Part shown: positions 18,180-27,671 of the stretch, in pieces
Layout of the letters: the number at the start of each line of letters is the position of its first letter
How positions within the stretch are numbered: the first letter of the stretch is position 1
Assembly: GCA_019359035.1 (NCBI GenBank)
Contig: JAHHIC010000013.1
Coordinates: 62,001-126,000, forward strand
Direction of reading: 5' to 3'
DNA: 64,000 nucleotides
Source: Scytonematopsis contorta HA4267-MV1
Lineage (GTDB): Bacteria > Cyanobacteriota > Cyanobacteriia > Cyanobacteriales > Nostocaceae
Made by a program: the position numbers and the translations under genes
The notes under the pieces: model-generated
Seen by the model: only the letters and a program-made list of their open reading frames with translations
Database searches by the model: none
Told to the model about the DNA's origin: nothing

Positions 18180-19911
18180 TTAATTACCAAAAGTAGGTAA
18201 ACACCCATTTGGGTGATTTTTTAAACTGTGAGGAGTTACATTTTGTGTAGATACGATGAGTTCAACCTGACCTTTGTTGTTTATTACCCAACCCTGTGCT
18301 TCTACTATTTCTGAAGGTACTTTAGCAGTAGTACTATTAATTTTCTCATTTCCCTGGGATAGTCTCTCCCCTTCCCCTCTTTCTCCCCCAACAGATGGTG
18401 AAAGACGCCAATCTTCCCAGGTTGTTTCTCCAGCAAGTACATCAAAAGGAGAAGGAGCTATACCTCCGCGTCCTGTGATAATAAAACTGCTTTCATAAGC
18501 ACGGGCACAGAAGTTTTGGTTAAGTAAGCTAGTAGCATCAACTACATTTTGTGGTAACTTAACTACTCCTCTGCTAGTATCCTCAGGTTTATTAATTTGA
18601 ACAGTTCCTCTCAACTGGTCATTGGCACCTGTTGCGGTAATAGTATTATCATCCGGACGTTGCGCTTGTAACTGAAAGCCAAAGATATCTAAAGCATTAA
18701 TTTTTATATTACCTCCCAAAAACTTTGTAGAATCAGCACTAATGCGATTGCTTTCAAGAGGAAAAGCAACAAGCAAACCATTTTTTGCGTCAATTGTAAT
18801 ATTACCACCAGGAATATCTTTTCCACTGGCGTTAGTAGAAATTTGGCTCCCATTATGCATTTGCAACAAGGAGGTTTTCAATAAAATATTTCCCCCACCT
18901 CCCAAGGTGTCGGCTGTTATTTTTCCGTTATCCAAATAAATATAGTCCGCATCTACATTTAAAGAACCTGCACGACCTGAGTTTTTACTACTTACGGTTA
19001 CTTGTGCGCCATCTTGCACTGTCAGCTTACCTGTTTCTAATGTTAAGTCACCACCTGTTCCTTGTCCTGTAGTTTCCGCTGAGATGATGGAACCATTGCC
19101 AGTGATGCTGATAGATTCAGGGGCTTTTATAATTAAGCTTCCTCCCTTAGCAATGCTAGACGTAGATGCAGATATTTGCGCTCCACCAGTAAAATTAACC
19201 TTCAAAGTCCCCTCGTTACTAAGGGGCTGAATGCTTAATTTTCCAGCATTACCTGTACTACTTGTCCGGGCAAACAAACCACTATTGGAGTCGTATAATT
19301 GTATTTCTTTGGCATTAATATTAATGTCTCCTGCTTGCCCACTGCCAGAGGTTGAAGTCAGGATTTGTCCATAGTTTACAGCACTCAAGGTGTTGGCATT
19401 AATTGTGATGTTACCTCCTGCGGAATTAGTTCTAGTTTGTGCATCTAGAACTGCTTTATCATTAAGTAAGAGCCTGTTTGTAGTAACACTGATATTGCCA
19501 CCTTGACCAATATTACCGCTTGCAGTACTTAACTGTGTATTTTCACCGCCACTACCGGAACGTAAACCACTACCGTTCCCAGACAAATTAATAGTATCAG
19601 TTGCATTTACCCGAATATCTCCAGCTTTTCCTTCTCCTAGAGTCTGTGTTTGTACAACTCCTCCTGCTGTTAAAAAAAGAGAACGAGTTTGTAAGTCTAT
19701 TGCACCACTATCACCTTTGGCTCCTCCTGATACTCCGCTCAATATAGAGCCTTTATCAACATAGATGGAATCAGCTTGTACCGATATATTACCTGCATTA
19801 CTATTCTGTCCAAAGGTTGTGGTGGCTATAGCAGCTCCATCACGGACAATTAATTGTCCAGTTGTGATGCTTAAATTACCAGCATTACCTGTAGATTGCC
19901 GAGTTTAAATA
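18180..19911 (-). pseudogene. 3' part of a frameshifted haemagglutinin-like exoprotein gene
   Basis: The frame encodes beta-helix repeats starting [16 protein letters not shown] (near 19908), through many NAGxIxIxA repeats, to the same C-terminal region as the 850-residue paralogue (FCARAYESSFIITGRGG, SPFDVLAGETTWEDW). It has no TPS domain or signal peptide. The only candidate start (TTG at 19742) lies inside the repeats. The frame upstream joins that of 19871-22480 one base out of phase, so this is the second half of a single gene of about 1,430 codons. Confidence 0.82.
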
Positions 19912-22480
19912 TACCAGTAGGAAAAAAAGTCTCGTTTGGCAAACTTTCGTAGGGATTACCAGTTGGAATATAACCACCCAAAAAAGTGTTTGGTGGAATA
20001 CCAGCTATAGTTTGGGAAAAGCTTATATATGGAAGTCTTGAAAATGTTGTACCACTAAGTTCTACTTTTTCCGCAGCATTAAGGGTGATATTACCTCCTC
20101 GTCCACTACTGTGACTAGAAGCAGATATTTGCGAACCCTCGGTAAGGCTAATAGATGGACTGGTGATTAAAACATCTCCACCTCTGCCACTACCAAAAGT
20201 ATCGCTGGCTATTACACTTTTATCTAAGGTAAAAGGTGCGCTACTGGTGATAGTAATATCGCCTGAGCCACTTTTACTAACAGAATAAATTGAGCCAGTC
20301 CTTTTGACATCCCCAGCATTAAGATTAATAGAACCTCCACTTCCAGTATTGCCAGAAGTAGAGAAAGAAGTAGAAGCTATATAATCTGTGTTATTTATAC
20401 TGCCGTTGAATGCCAGCAAGTTGATTGCTCCCCCATTCCCAGCATTACCAGACTTTGAAGATGAGCCAGAACTAAGACGATTGCCATTAATATTACCATT
20501 ACTGCTACTTAAGCTAATTGCTCCACCATTTGAGGCATTACCAGATTGAGAAGAGGAACTAGAAAAAAATTGGAATCCGGTAATATCACCTTTGGCACTT
20601 AAGTTAATTTCGCTACCGTTTCCGGCATTACCTGATTGAGAAGACGAAAAAGAATACAGATATTCTGTTTTAATACTTCCATTAGTGGAAACGAAACTAA
20701 TTGCACCTCCATTTCCCGTATTAGCTCTGCCTAATGAAGTTGATTGAGAGTATATGCGGCGTGTAGTAATGTCGTTTTTCGCACGAAGATTAACTTCTCC
20801 CCCATTACCAGCCCTATTGCCAGAATCAGAGCTTGACCAAGAAAAGATAAAGTCTTGGGCATTAATACTACCTAACGAGGAAAGAACATTAACAGCTCCA
20901 CCATTTGCGCTATTACCACCAGACCTAGAGCTTGATAGGGTGCGGAAAAAACCTGTGACAGTAATGTCATCACGAGCTGTTAGGTTAATTGCACCACCAT
21001 TTGAGGCATTACCAAAATTTGAAGTTGAATAAGAGTTTAGTGCGCCCGTATTAATGGAGCCATTAGCATTAAGCGTAATTGTACCAGCATTGCTGGCATC
21101 GCCATATTGGGAGTTTGAGTAAGAGTACAAATCGCCAGTTGTAATGTTACCACCTTTGGCTTCAATACTAATAGCCCCTCCGTTAGCATCTTTATCAGAA
21201 AACTCAACAGTTTGCCCATTAGTACTAATTAATTGGGTTTTTATATCACCCATCCCCGCAGATAAACTTACGTTTCCTCCCAAACCATTGAATGGTTGTA
21301 AAACAACATTTCCAGCAATTGTTATTCCCTTTGGGAAATTTATATCACCATTAGCAGCTTTTTTATCAAAATTAGCTTCCTCGTAAGCTAAATTACTTTG
21401 CCCCGAACGCAAAATTAATGAAGGTGTTGCTCCTGAAGGCAATTGAGCGCTATTCCCAGCAGTTATATTAATATCACCAAGTAGGCGAATGTTACCTTTA
21501 GATTCCACCAATAGTGATGCGCCATTATAATTAGCAGCAATATCCACATCTCCATTGCTACTGATAACTGGTTCATATTGGCTAGCAAAATTTGCCATCT
21601 TACCCGATATACTGCGGATGGAAAAGCTGCCATTACTAGCAAAACGAGCATTTCCAGAAATAACACCATCGCTGATTAAGCTTAAATTACCCCCACTTAC
21701 AAACGGTGTCTGTAATGGGTTATTAATAGTCAAGATGTCAATTCCTTTACTTCCTTGAATTGTGAGATTACCACCTGCAATAGCTAAAAAAGGCTGAGCT
21801 ACACTATCACGAATTTTAACTGTATCGGTAGCTTGTAGTATTAAATCTTTTCCAGCACGTAGTTGTCCTCGCAAATCCAGTTTGTCCGCAACTAGTGTTA
21901 AGTCTTGACCAGATAATAAATTTCCAGCATTACTAATTGTTGCTCCTGTCTGAGAAGCTCCCCATTGAACTCCGGGTGTAACATTTATCTTCAGTAAAGA
22001 GAGTGCTTGGGGATTCGTAGCACTAAACTCGCTACCATCAAGAAATTTGAGATTACTTGCTGTACTTGCTGCAAATGAACCACCAATATCTAACCGTGCA
22101 TTTTGACCAAAAATTATTCCGTTGGGATTAATCAAAAATAAGTTAGCTGAACCATTAGTACGAATTAAACCATCAATATTAGATACCGACCCACCTGTTA
22201 CCCGTGTCAATATATTTTGAATATTTGTAGCATTATTAAAATAAGCTGCGCTATTTGTGGGAACAGAAAACTCTTGAAAACTGTGAAATAAGTTACCAGC
22301 AGCCTGGGTTCCACCTTCAATAAATCGGGTATTATCTTGTAATCTAACCTGGGAATTATTGGGTAATGTCGCGTCTGGTGTTATTTGAGCTTTGGCATTA
22401 CCACTATGTAGAACTATAGTACTGTAAATGACAATTCCTAATCCTTTGAGTAATTGCTTACTTGTAGATAATCCTGACAC
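19871..22480 (-). CDS. 5' part of a frameshifted haemagglutinin-like TPS exoprotein gene
   Basis: An 869-residue frame with a signal peptide (about 1-32), a TPS domain (about 33-155, [20 protein letters not shown]) nearly identical to that of the neighbour at 15313, and beta-helix repeats with an unusual Ser-rich register ([16 protein letters not shown] units, about 480-760). It ends abruptly in [11 protein letters not shown], which is the +1 reading of the sequence encoding [10 protein letters not shown]. Shifting one base in the TTTAAAC run near 19908-19914 joins it to the 3' part. As it stands the product would have a TPS domain and part of the helix but no C-terminal region. Confidence 0.85.
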   Translation of the reverse strand: MSGLSTSKQLLKGLGIVIYSTIVLHSGNAKAQITPDATLPNNSQVRLQDNTRFIEGGTQAAGNLFHSFQEFSVPTNSAAYFNNATNIQNILTRVTGGSVSNIDGLIRTNGSANLFLINPNGIIFGQNARLDIGGSFAASTASNLKFLDGSEFSATNPQALSLLKINVTPGVQWGASQTGATISNAGNLLSGQDLTLVADKLDLRGQLRAGKDLILQATDTVKIRDSVAQPFLAIAGGNLTIQGSKGIDILTINNPLQTPFVSGGNLSLISDGVISGNARFASNGSFSIRSISGKMANFASQYEPVISSNGDVDIAANYNGASLLVESKGNIRLLGDINITAGNSAQLPSGATPSLILRSGQSNLAYEEANFDKKAANGDINFPKGITIAGNVVLQPFNGLGGNVSLSAGMGDIKTQLISTNGQTVEFSDKDANGGAISIEAKGGNITTGDLYSYSNSQYGDASNAGTITLNANGSINTGALNSYSTSNFGNASNGGAINLTARDDITVTGFFRTLSSSRSGGNSANGGAVNVLSSLGSINAQDFIFSWSSSDSGNRAGNGGEVNLRAKNDITTRRIYSQSTSLGRANTGNGGAISFVSTNGSIKTEYLYSFSSSQSGNAGNGSEINLSAKGDITGFQFFSSSSSQSGNASNGGAISLSSSNGNINGNRLSSGSSSKSGNAGNGGAINLLAFNGSINNTDYIASTSFSTSGNTGSGGSINLNAGDVKRTGSIYSVSKSGSGDITITSSAPFTLDKSVIASDTFGSGRGGDVLITSPSISLTEGSQISASSHSSGRGGNITLNAAEKVELSGTTFSRLPYISFSQTIAGIPPNTFLGGYIPTGNPYESLPNETFFPTGIFKLGNLQVMLVI

Positions 22481-22821
22481 CGCACCCCTCCCTGTCTAGC
22501 CGGAAATTAAAGTTGGAACTCTTTATATTACTTATTAGAGGAGGGTAAATCGGATTATGCTGTTTACCAGAGAAAAAATAATAAATGTTAGCGGCAAACT
22601 GAAAATATTACCGCTTCTGTACGACCTTAAGGACTTACAAGAAATAAATTATACTGTCTTGTGGGGTTATCAGCAGTTGTTAATTAGGTTAGCTGTTGAC
22701 TGTTGACTGGAATCAAAGAATTTTTGTATTTTATCAGAATACCCAAAAGGGAAATATGTGTTTTTTGGGTTTTATATAGTTATTTGACACCGACTCAATT
22801 AATCGGTGCCGATTATTGTTT
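22481..22821. other. Non-coding spacer
   Basis: About 340 bp between the exoprotein start and the Rpn-type gene end. It includes partial CTTGTGGGGT repeat sequence near 22660 and a short GTTGACTGTTGACTGG tandem repeat near 22693. No gene is seen; it presumably contains the exoprotein promoter. Confidence 0.45.
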
Positions 22822-23700
22822 TTACTGCACTTCCAACCAAGCTTGTAAATCAGCCAAGCTACCAAAATCCAGCAAAGCCTCACTCAAATTTTCAACAGCA
22901 GGTAAGGATAAGCTAGAAATTTGCAGACTCACCTGTTCAGGCAATTGTCCAAACCGCTTTGTCAACAGTCGTAGGATAAGTGCTTTTTTTCCTTCTTCTA
23001 GTCCTTCTTCCCGTCCTTCTTCCCGCCCTTCTTCCCGTCCTTCTTCTTTAGCTTCTTGATAAACTCGTGTTTGCTTTAGTGTAATTCCTAACATAGAATC
23101 AATCTCCGCTCGACTTAATTGCTCAAATTTGTATACTATTATTGCCGTCACCATATCCATTATGGCGCGACTTACGGTTTCGGGTTGCCCAACAGAAGAA
23201 CGCTCAAGCAAATACTTAGCTTCTTGTGGTGCTTGTTCTTCGTCTACCGTAGTCAGTACCATCAGCGCAACCCATAAAGGTAGTTGACGAATATCCCCTA
23301 ACTCATCTAAGTACACTCGATGCACTTGGTCTCCATTAAGTTGGTTTCGATGGGGGTAAATATTGCTTTGTTCGATACTACGGGATGGGTAAATTATGAT
23401 TGCTTGCCAATCGCTAAATTTATAGCTGTGGCGGTAAAAATATAAAGAGGACTCTGCAAATAATCTCTCGTAAAGTGTTTCATCCGTCTGAAACTGTACC
23501 TCGTAGAAGTAAATAACTCCTCTTTCTTCGCTTTCAGGTGGTAGAAATACCCCATCAATTTCAAACCTTGGTTCCTTGACAGCTACTGAATCAAATCTGT
23601 AGCTATTAGCATTTGCTGGAGGATTTGCCAACAGTTCAAATAATAGAGTAGGGGACTGTTGAAACAGTTTGTAAAATATTGAGTCTCGCCGCATGTACAA
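22822..23700 (-). CDS. Rpn/DUF2887-type PD-(D/E)XK nuclease family protein
   Basis: A 292-residue protein of the Rpn (recombination-promoting nuclease/transposase-like) group common in cyanobacteria. The N-terminus MRRDSIFYKLFQQSP and the segment FEIDGVFLPP followed by YFYEVQFQTDETLYERLF supply the D and ExQ elements of the nuclease fold (about 45-80). The C-terminus carries four EEGREEG-type units from a 12-bp tandem repeat (22996-23044) and then a DUF4351-like tail (LILRLLTKRFGQLP). It is the last gene of element 1, ending about 245 bp from its right boundary. Its role on the element is unknown; nuclease activity is a family inference. Confidence 0.82.
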   Translation of the reverse strand: MYMRRDSIFYKLFQQSPTLLFELLANPPANANSYRFDSVAVKEPRFEIDGVFLPPESEERGVIYFYEVQFQTDETLYERLFAESSLYFYRHSYKFSDWQAIIIYPSRSIEQSNIYPHRNQLNGDQVHRVYLDELGDIRQLPLWVALMVLTTVDEEQAPQEAKYLLERSSVGQPETVSRAIMDMVTAIIVYKFEQLSRAEIDSMLGITLKQTRVYQEAKEEGREEGREEGREEGLEEGKKALILRLLTKRFGQLPEQVSLQISSLSLPAVENLSEALLDFGSLADLQAWLEVQ

Positions 23701-23922
23701 TTACAGGTAGTATTTTTAGCCCTGGACAAAAGCGGGTTTTATCACCAAAAAATAGATGCTGGAAACTTATCCGCCTTAGTTAGTAATAAAATACTATGGA
23801 GTATATTCCCTGTAAAAAGTAGTTGTGGCGGACATTTTACTGTCACAAACTGGAATATCAGTTAATCTTAATTGTGCTGGCTTGTACTACTTATAATTTA
23901 GATTAATGCATATGCCTCGTTT

Positions 23923-24237
23923 TTATTTGACCGTTGTAAACACTTCTAGTGAAGGAAAAGTCCACCCAAACAACATAACCGTACCGTGCATTGTAAACAA
24001 AGCGTTATAAACAGTACGGTCAACAAGGTCAGCTTCCGGGGTAATTAACTCACCCCGAATAATCATGGCTAAGATACCACCAATTAAGAAAGAAACGAAA
24101 GCGGTTACGAGGTATTGGATTCCTATCACCTTATGGTCGTGACTAAAGGTGAAATAGGTTTTCCAGGTAGTTGGGGGTAAGTAGTGATGTTGCTTTTCTA
24201 TCACCACATTACTACTTTTTACTTGAGTATCTGTCAT
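23923..24237 (-). CDS. coxA: coxA 5' segment (codons 1-97), interrupted by element 1
   Basis: The segment encodes the N-terminus of haem-copper oxidase subunit I: first helix YLVTAFVSFLIGGILAMIIR and the second-helix motif FTMHGTVMLFGW, where His84 is the expected low-spin haem ligand. After WTFPSL the frame enters element 1 and ends after EVFTTVK. Excision at the 9-bp repeat would continue it as VGLANYLVPL. It starts 94 bp downstream of coxB in an operon with coxB and two DUF2231 genes. Without excision the product is a 104-residue fragment with two membrane helices. Confidence 0.92.
   Translation of the reverse strand: MTDTQVKSSNVVIEKQHHYLPPTTWKTYFTFSHDHKVIGIQYLVTAFVSFLIGGILAMIIRGELITPEADLVDRTVYNALFTMHGTVMLFGWTFPSLEVFTTVK
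23946..23954. repeat. Right direct repeat of element 1
   Basis: CTAGTGAAG, identical to 10143-10151. On the minus strand it lies within codons for Pro-Ser-Leu of the coxA 5' segment. Confidence 0.85.
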
Positions 24238-24240
24238 TGT

Positions 24241-24330
24241 TAAATGTTAATGGTTGACGGTTGACGGTTGACGGTTGATGGTCATCAGTTAACAGTGAAC
24301 AGTCATCAGTTAACAGTGAACAGTCAACAT
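24241..24330. repeat. Tandem GACGGTT/CAGTTAACAGTGAACAGT repeats between coxB and coxA
   Basis: Three GGTTGACGGTTGACGG units followed by two copies of CATCAGTTAACAGTGAACAGT. These fill the whole coxB-coxA gap. Similar heptamer-based repeats fill the next gap upstream. Confidence 0.8.
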
Positions 24331-25236
24331 TTAACCAGGGTAATTAACTACAGGAGGAGCAGCAGGTATAACTGTTTCCCAACCGTTTTTGAAGGATGAT
24401 TCCGAAGCTTCTTTGTACTCATCAGCAGCTTGATTTTTCGCTGGGGAAGGAGTTTGACTTGCTGCAGTATTAAGCCAGTTATTGTAATCATCTTCAGATT
24501 CAACGACCACAGATGCTTCATTCGCGGCAAAATAGGTACCACTAAACTGTGAATCGGTTAGCTGATACTTACCTTCAAGAATAGGTGTGAATTCCAGGTT
24601 AATGATTTGTTTAGGGACGATATCTTGTTTAACTCTAAATTCAGGAACGTAAAATCCGTGCAGTACATCTTCCGATTGTAATGCAAGACGCACCCGCTGA
24701 TTTACTGGTAAATGTAGTTCGGTACTAGTAACATCATTATTGGGATAGTGAAATATCCAAGCCCATTGTTTAGCTACTACATCTATACTTTCAATGGGTT
24801 TCGCGTCTCCAGTTTCCATTGGTGCAGCTTCAGCAGACTCCATCATATGTAAATGTGCCGCTTCCATTGGACCTTGAATCCCCATTTGATTATAGATTTG
24901 ATAGCTATAACCAGCAATCCAAAAAACTAACAAAACTGGGATAGCTGTCCAAATAACTTCCAAAGTGAGATTACCTTCAATAGGAGGCCCATCACTCATA
25001 TCATCCTTTGCAGCACGGTGGAACAAAATCGAATACAAAACAGTACTTGTAACCCCAAGAAAAATCAATGTACCCAGCACAACCAAGAAACTAAATAACT
25101 CGTCAACCAGATGCGACTCAAAAGCAGCTTCCACCGGAAACCAACTATAAGCTTGCTTCCCCATCCACAGACTGATACTAACGATAACAAAAGCTACAGG
25201 AGCAATTGTCAAAACATTCCAAACTCTAATTCTCAT
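24331..25236 (-). CDS. coxB: Alternative oxidase subunit II lacking CuA ligands
   Basis: A 301-residue subunit II with hydrophobic segments at about 8-27, 44-70 and 94-115 (LEVIWTAIPVLLVFWIAG) and a periplasmic cupredoxin domain (about 150-255, VLHGFYVPEFRVKQD). The CuA site CAELCGxxH is replaced by DSQFSGTYF, so both cysteines and the histidine are gone. Such subunits occur in the cyanobacterial alternative respiratory terminal oxidase, probably a quinol oxidase; in Nostoc the corresponding cluster is linked to heterocysts. The domain is otherwise complete. It follows two DUF2231 genes and precedes interrupted coxA on the same strand. The missing Cu site is seen; the quinol substrate is inference. 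Confidence 0.9.
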   Translation of the reverse strand: MRIRVWNVLTIAPVAFVIVSISLWMGKQAYSWFPVEAAFESHLVDELFSFLVVLGTLIFLGVTSTVLYSILFHRAAKDDMSDGPPIEGNLTLEVIWTAIPVLLVFWIAGYSYQIYNQMGIQGPMEAAHLHMMESAEAAPMETGDAKPIESIDVVAKQWAWIFHYPNNDVTSTELHLPVNQRVRLALQSEDVLHGFYVPEFRVKQDIVPKQIINLEFTPILEGKYQLTDSQFSGTYFAANEASVVVESEDDYNNWLNTAASQTPSPAKNQAADEYKEASESSFKNGWETVIPAAPPVVNYPG

Positions 25237-25254
25237 AGCAACAAAGATGATTCA

Positions 25255-25336
25255 ATGGCTGACAGTTGACAGTTGACAGTTAGCAGTTATCAGTCAACAG
25301 TTAGCAGTCATCAGTCAACAGTTAACAGTTAACATC
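25255..25336. repeat. Tandem ACAGTTG/CAGTCATCAGTCAACAGTTA repeats
   Basis: GACAGTTGACAGTTGACAGTT followed by CAGT(T/C)ATCAGTCAACAGTTA units fills the gap between the DUF2231 gene at 25340 and coxB. It belongs to the same repeat family as 24241-24330. Confidence 0.8.
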
Positions 25337-25339
25337 CAA

Positions 25340-25945
25340 CTACTTCAAAACAATACTAGGATTTTCACCCACTCTCAATAAATAATCAGCGGTATTATGT
25401 ACACCAAACTCAGCAGCCATTTGCGCTCCCAATGTTCCGTGGAGATACATAATAAACATGATTACGAAACCTGATAACAAATAGCCGTACTGTACTTGTC
25501 TATCTTCTTCTTTACGCCAAATGTAACGTTGTAAACCTCTCCAAACCGTCATACCAATTATTAATCCAAAGAGGAAAACACCACCAACACCATGCCAAAT
25601 CATTGTATCCATAGCTGGAATACCCCAAGCACTTTCAATTACTGGTGATGGCTGTGCGAGCATAATTTCATAAAAACCTGCTGCAACTGTAAAACAGGTA
25701 ATAACCGCAGACGCAGCCATGTTATACCAACCAACATCAAAGAAGTTAGCACGAGTTGCGGGTACTGACATATATTTTAAGATTGGTTCACCAAGGGGGA
25801 GCATTACACCAATAACATCGCAGGTGACCCCAATAATAAACAAGCCCAAAGTCAAATGCACTAAATTAGGATGAATCGGTATTAAATAAGGTAATCCATT
25901 TGCGCCTAAATGTGTACCAACTTGGTCAATTAATTCACTGTTCAT
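25340..25945 (-). CDS. DUF2231-type membrane protein of the oxidase operon
   Basis: A 201-residue protein with four hydrophobic helices. It has the family pattern IHPNLVHLTLGLFIIGVTCD in helix 1 and further His residues in later helices (MDTMIWHGVGG, MYLHGTLGAQ), compatible with haem binding. It overlaps the upstream gene by 4 bp (ATGA), so the two are translationally coupled, and lies directly before coxB. Two such genes stand in front of the alternative oxidase genes in Nostoc-type clusters. They may feed electrons to or help assemble the oxidase, but no function has been read from sequence. Confidence 0.82.
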   Translation of the reverse strand: MNSELIDQVGTHLGANGLPYLIPIHPNLVHLTLGLFIIGVTCDVIGVMLPLGEPILKYMSVPATRANFFDVGWYNMAASAVITCFTVAAGFYEIMLAQPSPVIESAWGIPAMDTMIWHGVGGVFLFGLIIGMTVWRGLQRYIWRKEEDRQVQYGYLLSGFVIMFIMYLHGTLGAQMAAEFGVHNTADYLLRVGENPSIVLK

Positions 25946-26454
25946 GGTAAAATTCCTTCTTTGATTGCTTCAACAACTGGTACAGTATGCAGTCCATAGA
26001 CCCAAACTAGTTCGTCTCCCAAATACACCTGGAAAAACACCAAAGCAGTTAGTAATAGACCAAAACCAAGATAAGGAATTGGTAATTTTTCTGGATTACG
26101 CGAACGAATTACATAACGACAAGCTGTAATTACGACTATAATTCCTGACAGCGACCAGCCAATCAAGGTGTGTAAATTTAAGACAGGTTGTACAACATCA
26201 TAAGGCTTGGCTAAACCTGCTTCTAATTGACCAAAAATAATAGCGACAAAAATAGAAATTGTCGCAAAAACCATATTCCACCAACTAACCTCAAAAAACC
26301 GAGATTTTTTGGTAATAATCCCAAGGACATCACAGGAAAATGCAAACAATACCATCGCAATTACAAAGTGAACTATAATCGGATGAATTGTATCTGGATA
26401 GGGTAAACCGTGGTCATTCAAATGTGGAAGTAATTTATCGAGCATCGCTAGCAT
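25942..26454 (-). CDS. DUF2231-type membrane protein, first gene of oxidase operon
   Basis: A 170-residue protein with four membrane helices and the motif IHPIIVHFVIAMVLFAFSCD, paralogous to the next gene. Conserved His residues occur in helices 1 and 3 (NLHTLIGW). The start at 26454 follows an AGGAG site. It heads the operon DUF2231-DUF2231-coxB-coxA on the minus strand. Haem binding or electron transfer to the oxidase is a reasonable inference from conserved histidines, no more. Confidence 0.8.
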   Translation of the reverse strand: MLAMLDKLLPHLNDHGLPYPDTIHPIIVHFVIAMVLFAFSCDVLGIITKKSRFFEVSWWNMVFATISIFVAIIFGQLEAGLAKPYDVVQPVLNLHTLIGWSLSGIIVVITACRYVIRSRNPEKLPIPYLGFGLLLTALVFFQVYLGDELVWVYGLHTVPVVEAIKEGILP

Positions 26455-26934
26455 TGTTTTCTCCTGAATATATCTCCTGAACCTTAGTTAAATTTCCTTA
26501 ACTTCATTAATTGCTCAACACAAAACTCATACCATGACGCTCGTTCACAGGAAGCTACAACAAACTTATTCTGTTTCTGTTGGGGCGCTTTCTATTATTC
26601 CTTTATTGGAAGAATCCACTTATCCAACTCATTTTATGATGCCGTCTTTTAAAATTTCTTAATGTTCACATTGATACGAATCTGTAATATTTCTTAACGA
26701 AATTTCAAAAAATAAAATAATATGCATGAGAATATGTACTTAAAAAGTAAATGCTAGACACAACTATTAATTCGTAATTCCATATTTTGCAGGCTAATCG
26801 ATTGGATTATTTACATTAATCGATTCCAACTTATTATAAATAAATTATTAAATTAGTTATTCAATAACAATAGTAAATATGTTATTTGTTTCATTATTTA
26901 CAATAAAAAATCAACCTAGCTTTGCATAAATAAA
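26455..26934. other. Upstream region of the oxidase operon
   Basis: About 480 bp of AT-rich DNA without a gene. It contains a short inverted repeat GTTAA-N6-TTAAC at 26487-26502 close to the start codon. It must contain the operon promoter; I cannot assign a -10 element or a convincing NtcA site. Confidence 0.45.
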
Positions 26935-27151
26935 CGAACCGCCAAGGAGCCAAGGGTGCCAAGACAAGGAAGAGTATATAGCGGTTCTCGGTTGGGTTAA
27001 ATACACAAGGGCGGGGCTTGCGATGCCCACCCCACAAGAGTGTTATTTTTTTCTCTGTACCTGACTCAACTGAGAACCGCTATAAAATCTGACTTTCCTT
27101 GGCGTTCTTGGCTTCTACCCTGCGGGAAAACCTCCGGTTTATAACGGTTCG
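26935..27151. repeat. MITE-like nested inverted repeat
   Basis: A 217-bp structure with outer ends CGAACCG (26935) and CGGTTCG (27145-27151), flanking AAGGAGCCAAGG/CCTTGGCGTTCTTGGC-type arms. An inner 18-bp inverted repeat TATAGCGGTTCTCGGTTG (26977-26994) pairs with 27067-27084 with one mismatch. The loop holds a copy of the dispersed GGGCGGGGC...GCCCACCCCACAAG repeat (27009-27040). No coding capacity. It ends exactly at the stop codon of the GNAT gene. The same outer arms recur at 39238-39317. Confidence 0.65.
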
Positions 27152-27655
27152 CTAAGTTTGCGTATCCTGTAATATCTTCTTAATATCTTTCATTAGCAAA
27201 AATAGATGTAGCGCGTCAGTAGAGCTAGGCTCAAAATCAAATTGTTGATACCATACTTTTGCTTCATCATCTTTCGCATGAACAAGTAGTGCGCGGATAC
27301 CAGCAATATCAGCGGCTTGGAATGTTCGTTGTAATGCATCCTTCAACAAACCCCTACCAATTCCTTTTCCTTGTTCTTGTTTGTCAATAGCTAAACGTGC
27401 CAAAATCATGACAGGAATAGGATGTTTTGCAAGTCCTTTGGTGACACGAGTAGGAGCTTCTTCATGAGTAACAGCACCTACAGTTAAGCTGTAATAGCCA
27501 AGAACTCGGTTGTCAGTACAAGCAACATAAGTTTGAGCGCTATTAGATTGCTGGTTTTGCAAAGCATAGCGCAGGAGAAAACGGTTTAAATCGTCACTAC
27601 CGCAATCAAAATCTTGAAGGTCATGGGTAGCCGATAATTTTTCAATATAAAGCAC
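27152..27655 (-). CDS. GNAT acetyltransferase toxin, TacT-like
   Basis: A 167-residue protein with the TacT-family start (MLYIEKLSATHDLQDFDCGS, DDLNRFLLRYA), the acetyl-CoA loop RLAIDKQEQGKGIGRGLL and the C-terminal VWYQQFDFEP containing the catalytic-type Tyr. TacT toxins acetylate the amino group on aminoacyl-tRNA and stop translation. Every part missing from the broken copy at 14991 is present here. It lies 16 bp after its DUF1778 antitoxin gene on the same strand. It is outside the coxA elements. Confidence 0.88.
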   Translation of the reverse strand: MLYIEKLSATHDLQDFDCGSDDLNRFLLRYALQNQQSNSAQTYVACTDNRVLGYYSLTVGAVTHEEAPTRVTKGLAKHPIPVMILARLAIDKQEQGKGIGRGLLKDALQRTFQAADIAGIRALLVHAKDDEAKVWYQQFDFEPSSTDALHLFLLMKDIKKILQDTQT

Positions 27656-27671
27656 TATTTAAAAGAATAAA

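Larger units (their letters stand above)
10143..23945. mobile_element. Element 1: 13.8-kb coxA-interrupting element
   Basis: The element is defined by identical 9-bp direct repeats at 10143-10151 and 23946-23954, a serine recombinase 59 bp inside the left end, and exact restoration of the coxA frame on excision. Predicted circle: 13,803 bp. Cargo from left to right: recombinase, dehydrogenase, LysR regulator, nuclease-like remnant, recombinase 3' remnant, DUF1778 antitoxin with broken GNAT toxin, two haemagglutinin-like exoprotein genes (one frameshifted) and an Rpn-type protein. The architecture parallels the nifD, fdxN and hupL elements of Nostoc that are excised in developing heterocysts. 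Excision itself is inferred. Confidence 0.85.

Noticed and set aside
22996-23044. Repeated GAAGG units as a CRISPR-like array
   Set aside because: A 12-bp coding repeat within the Rpn-type gene with no spacers. No CRISPR repeats were seen elsewhere.
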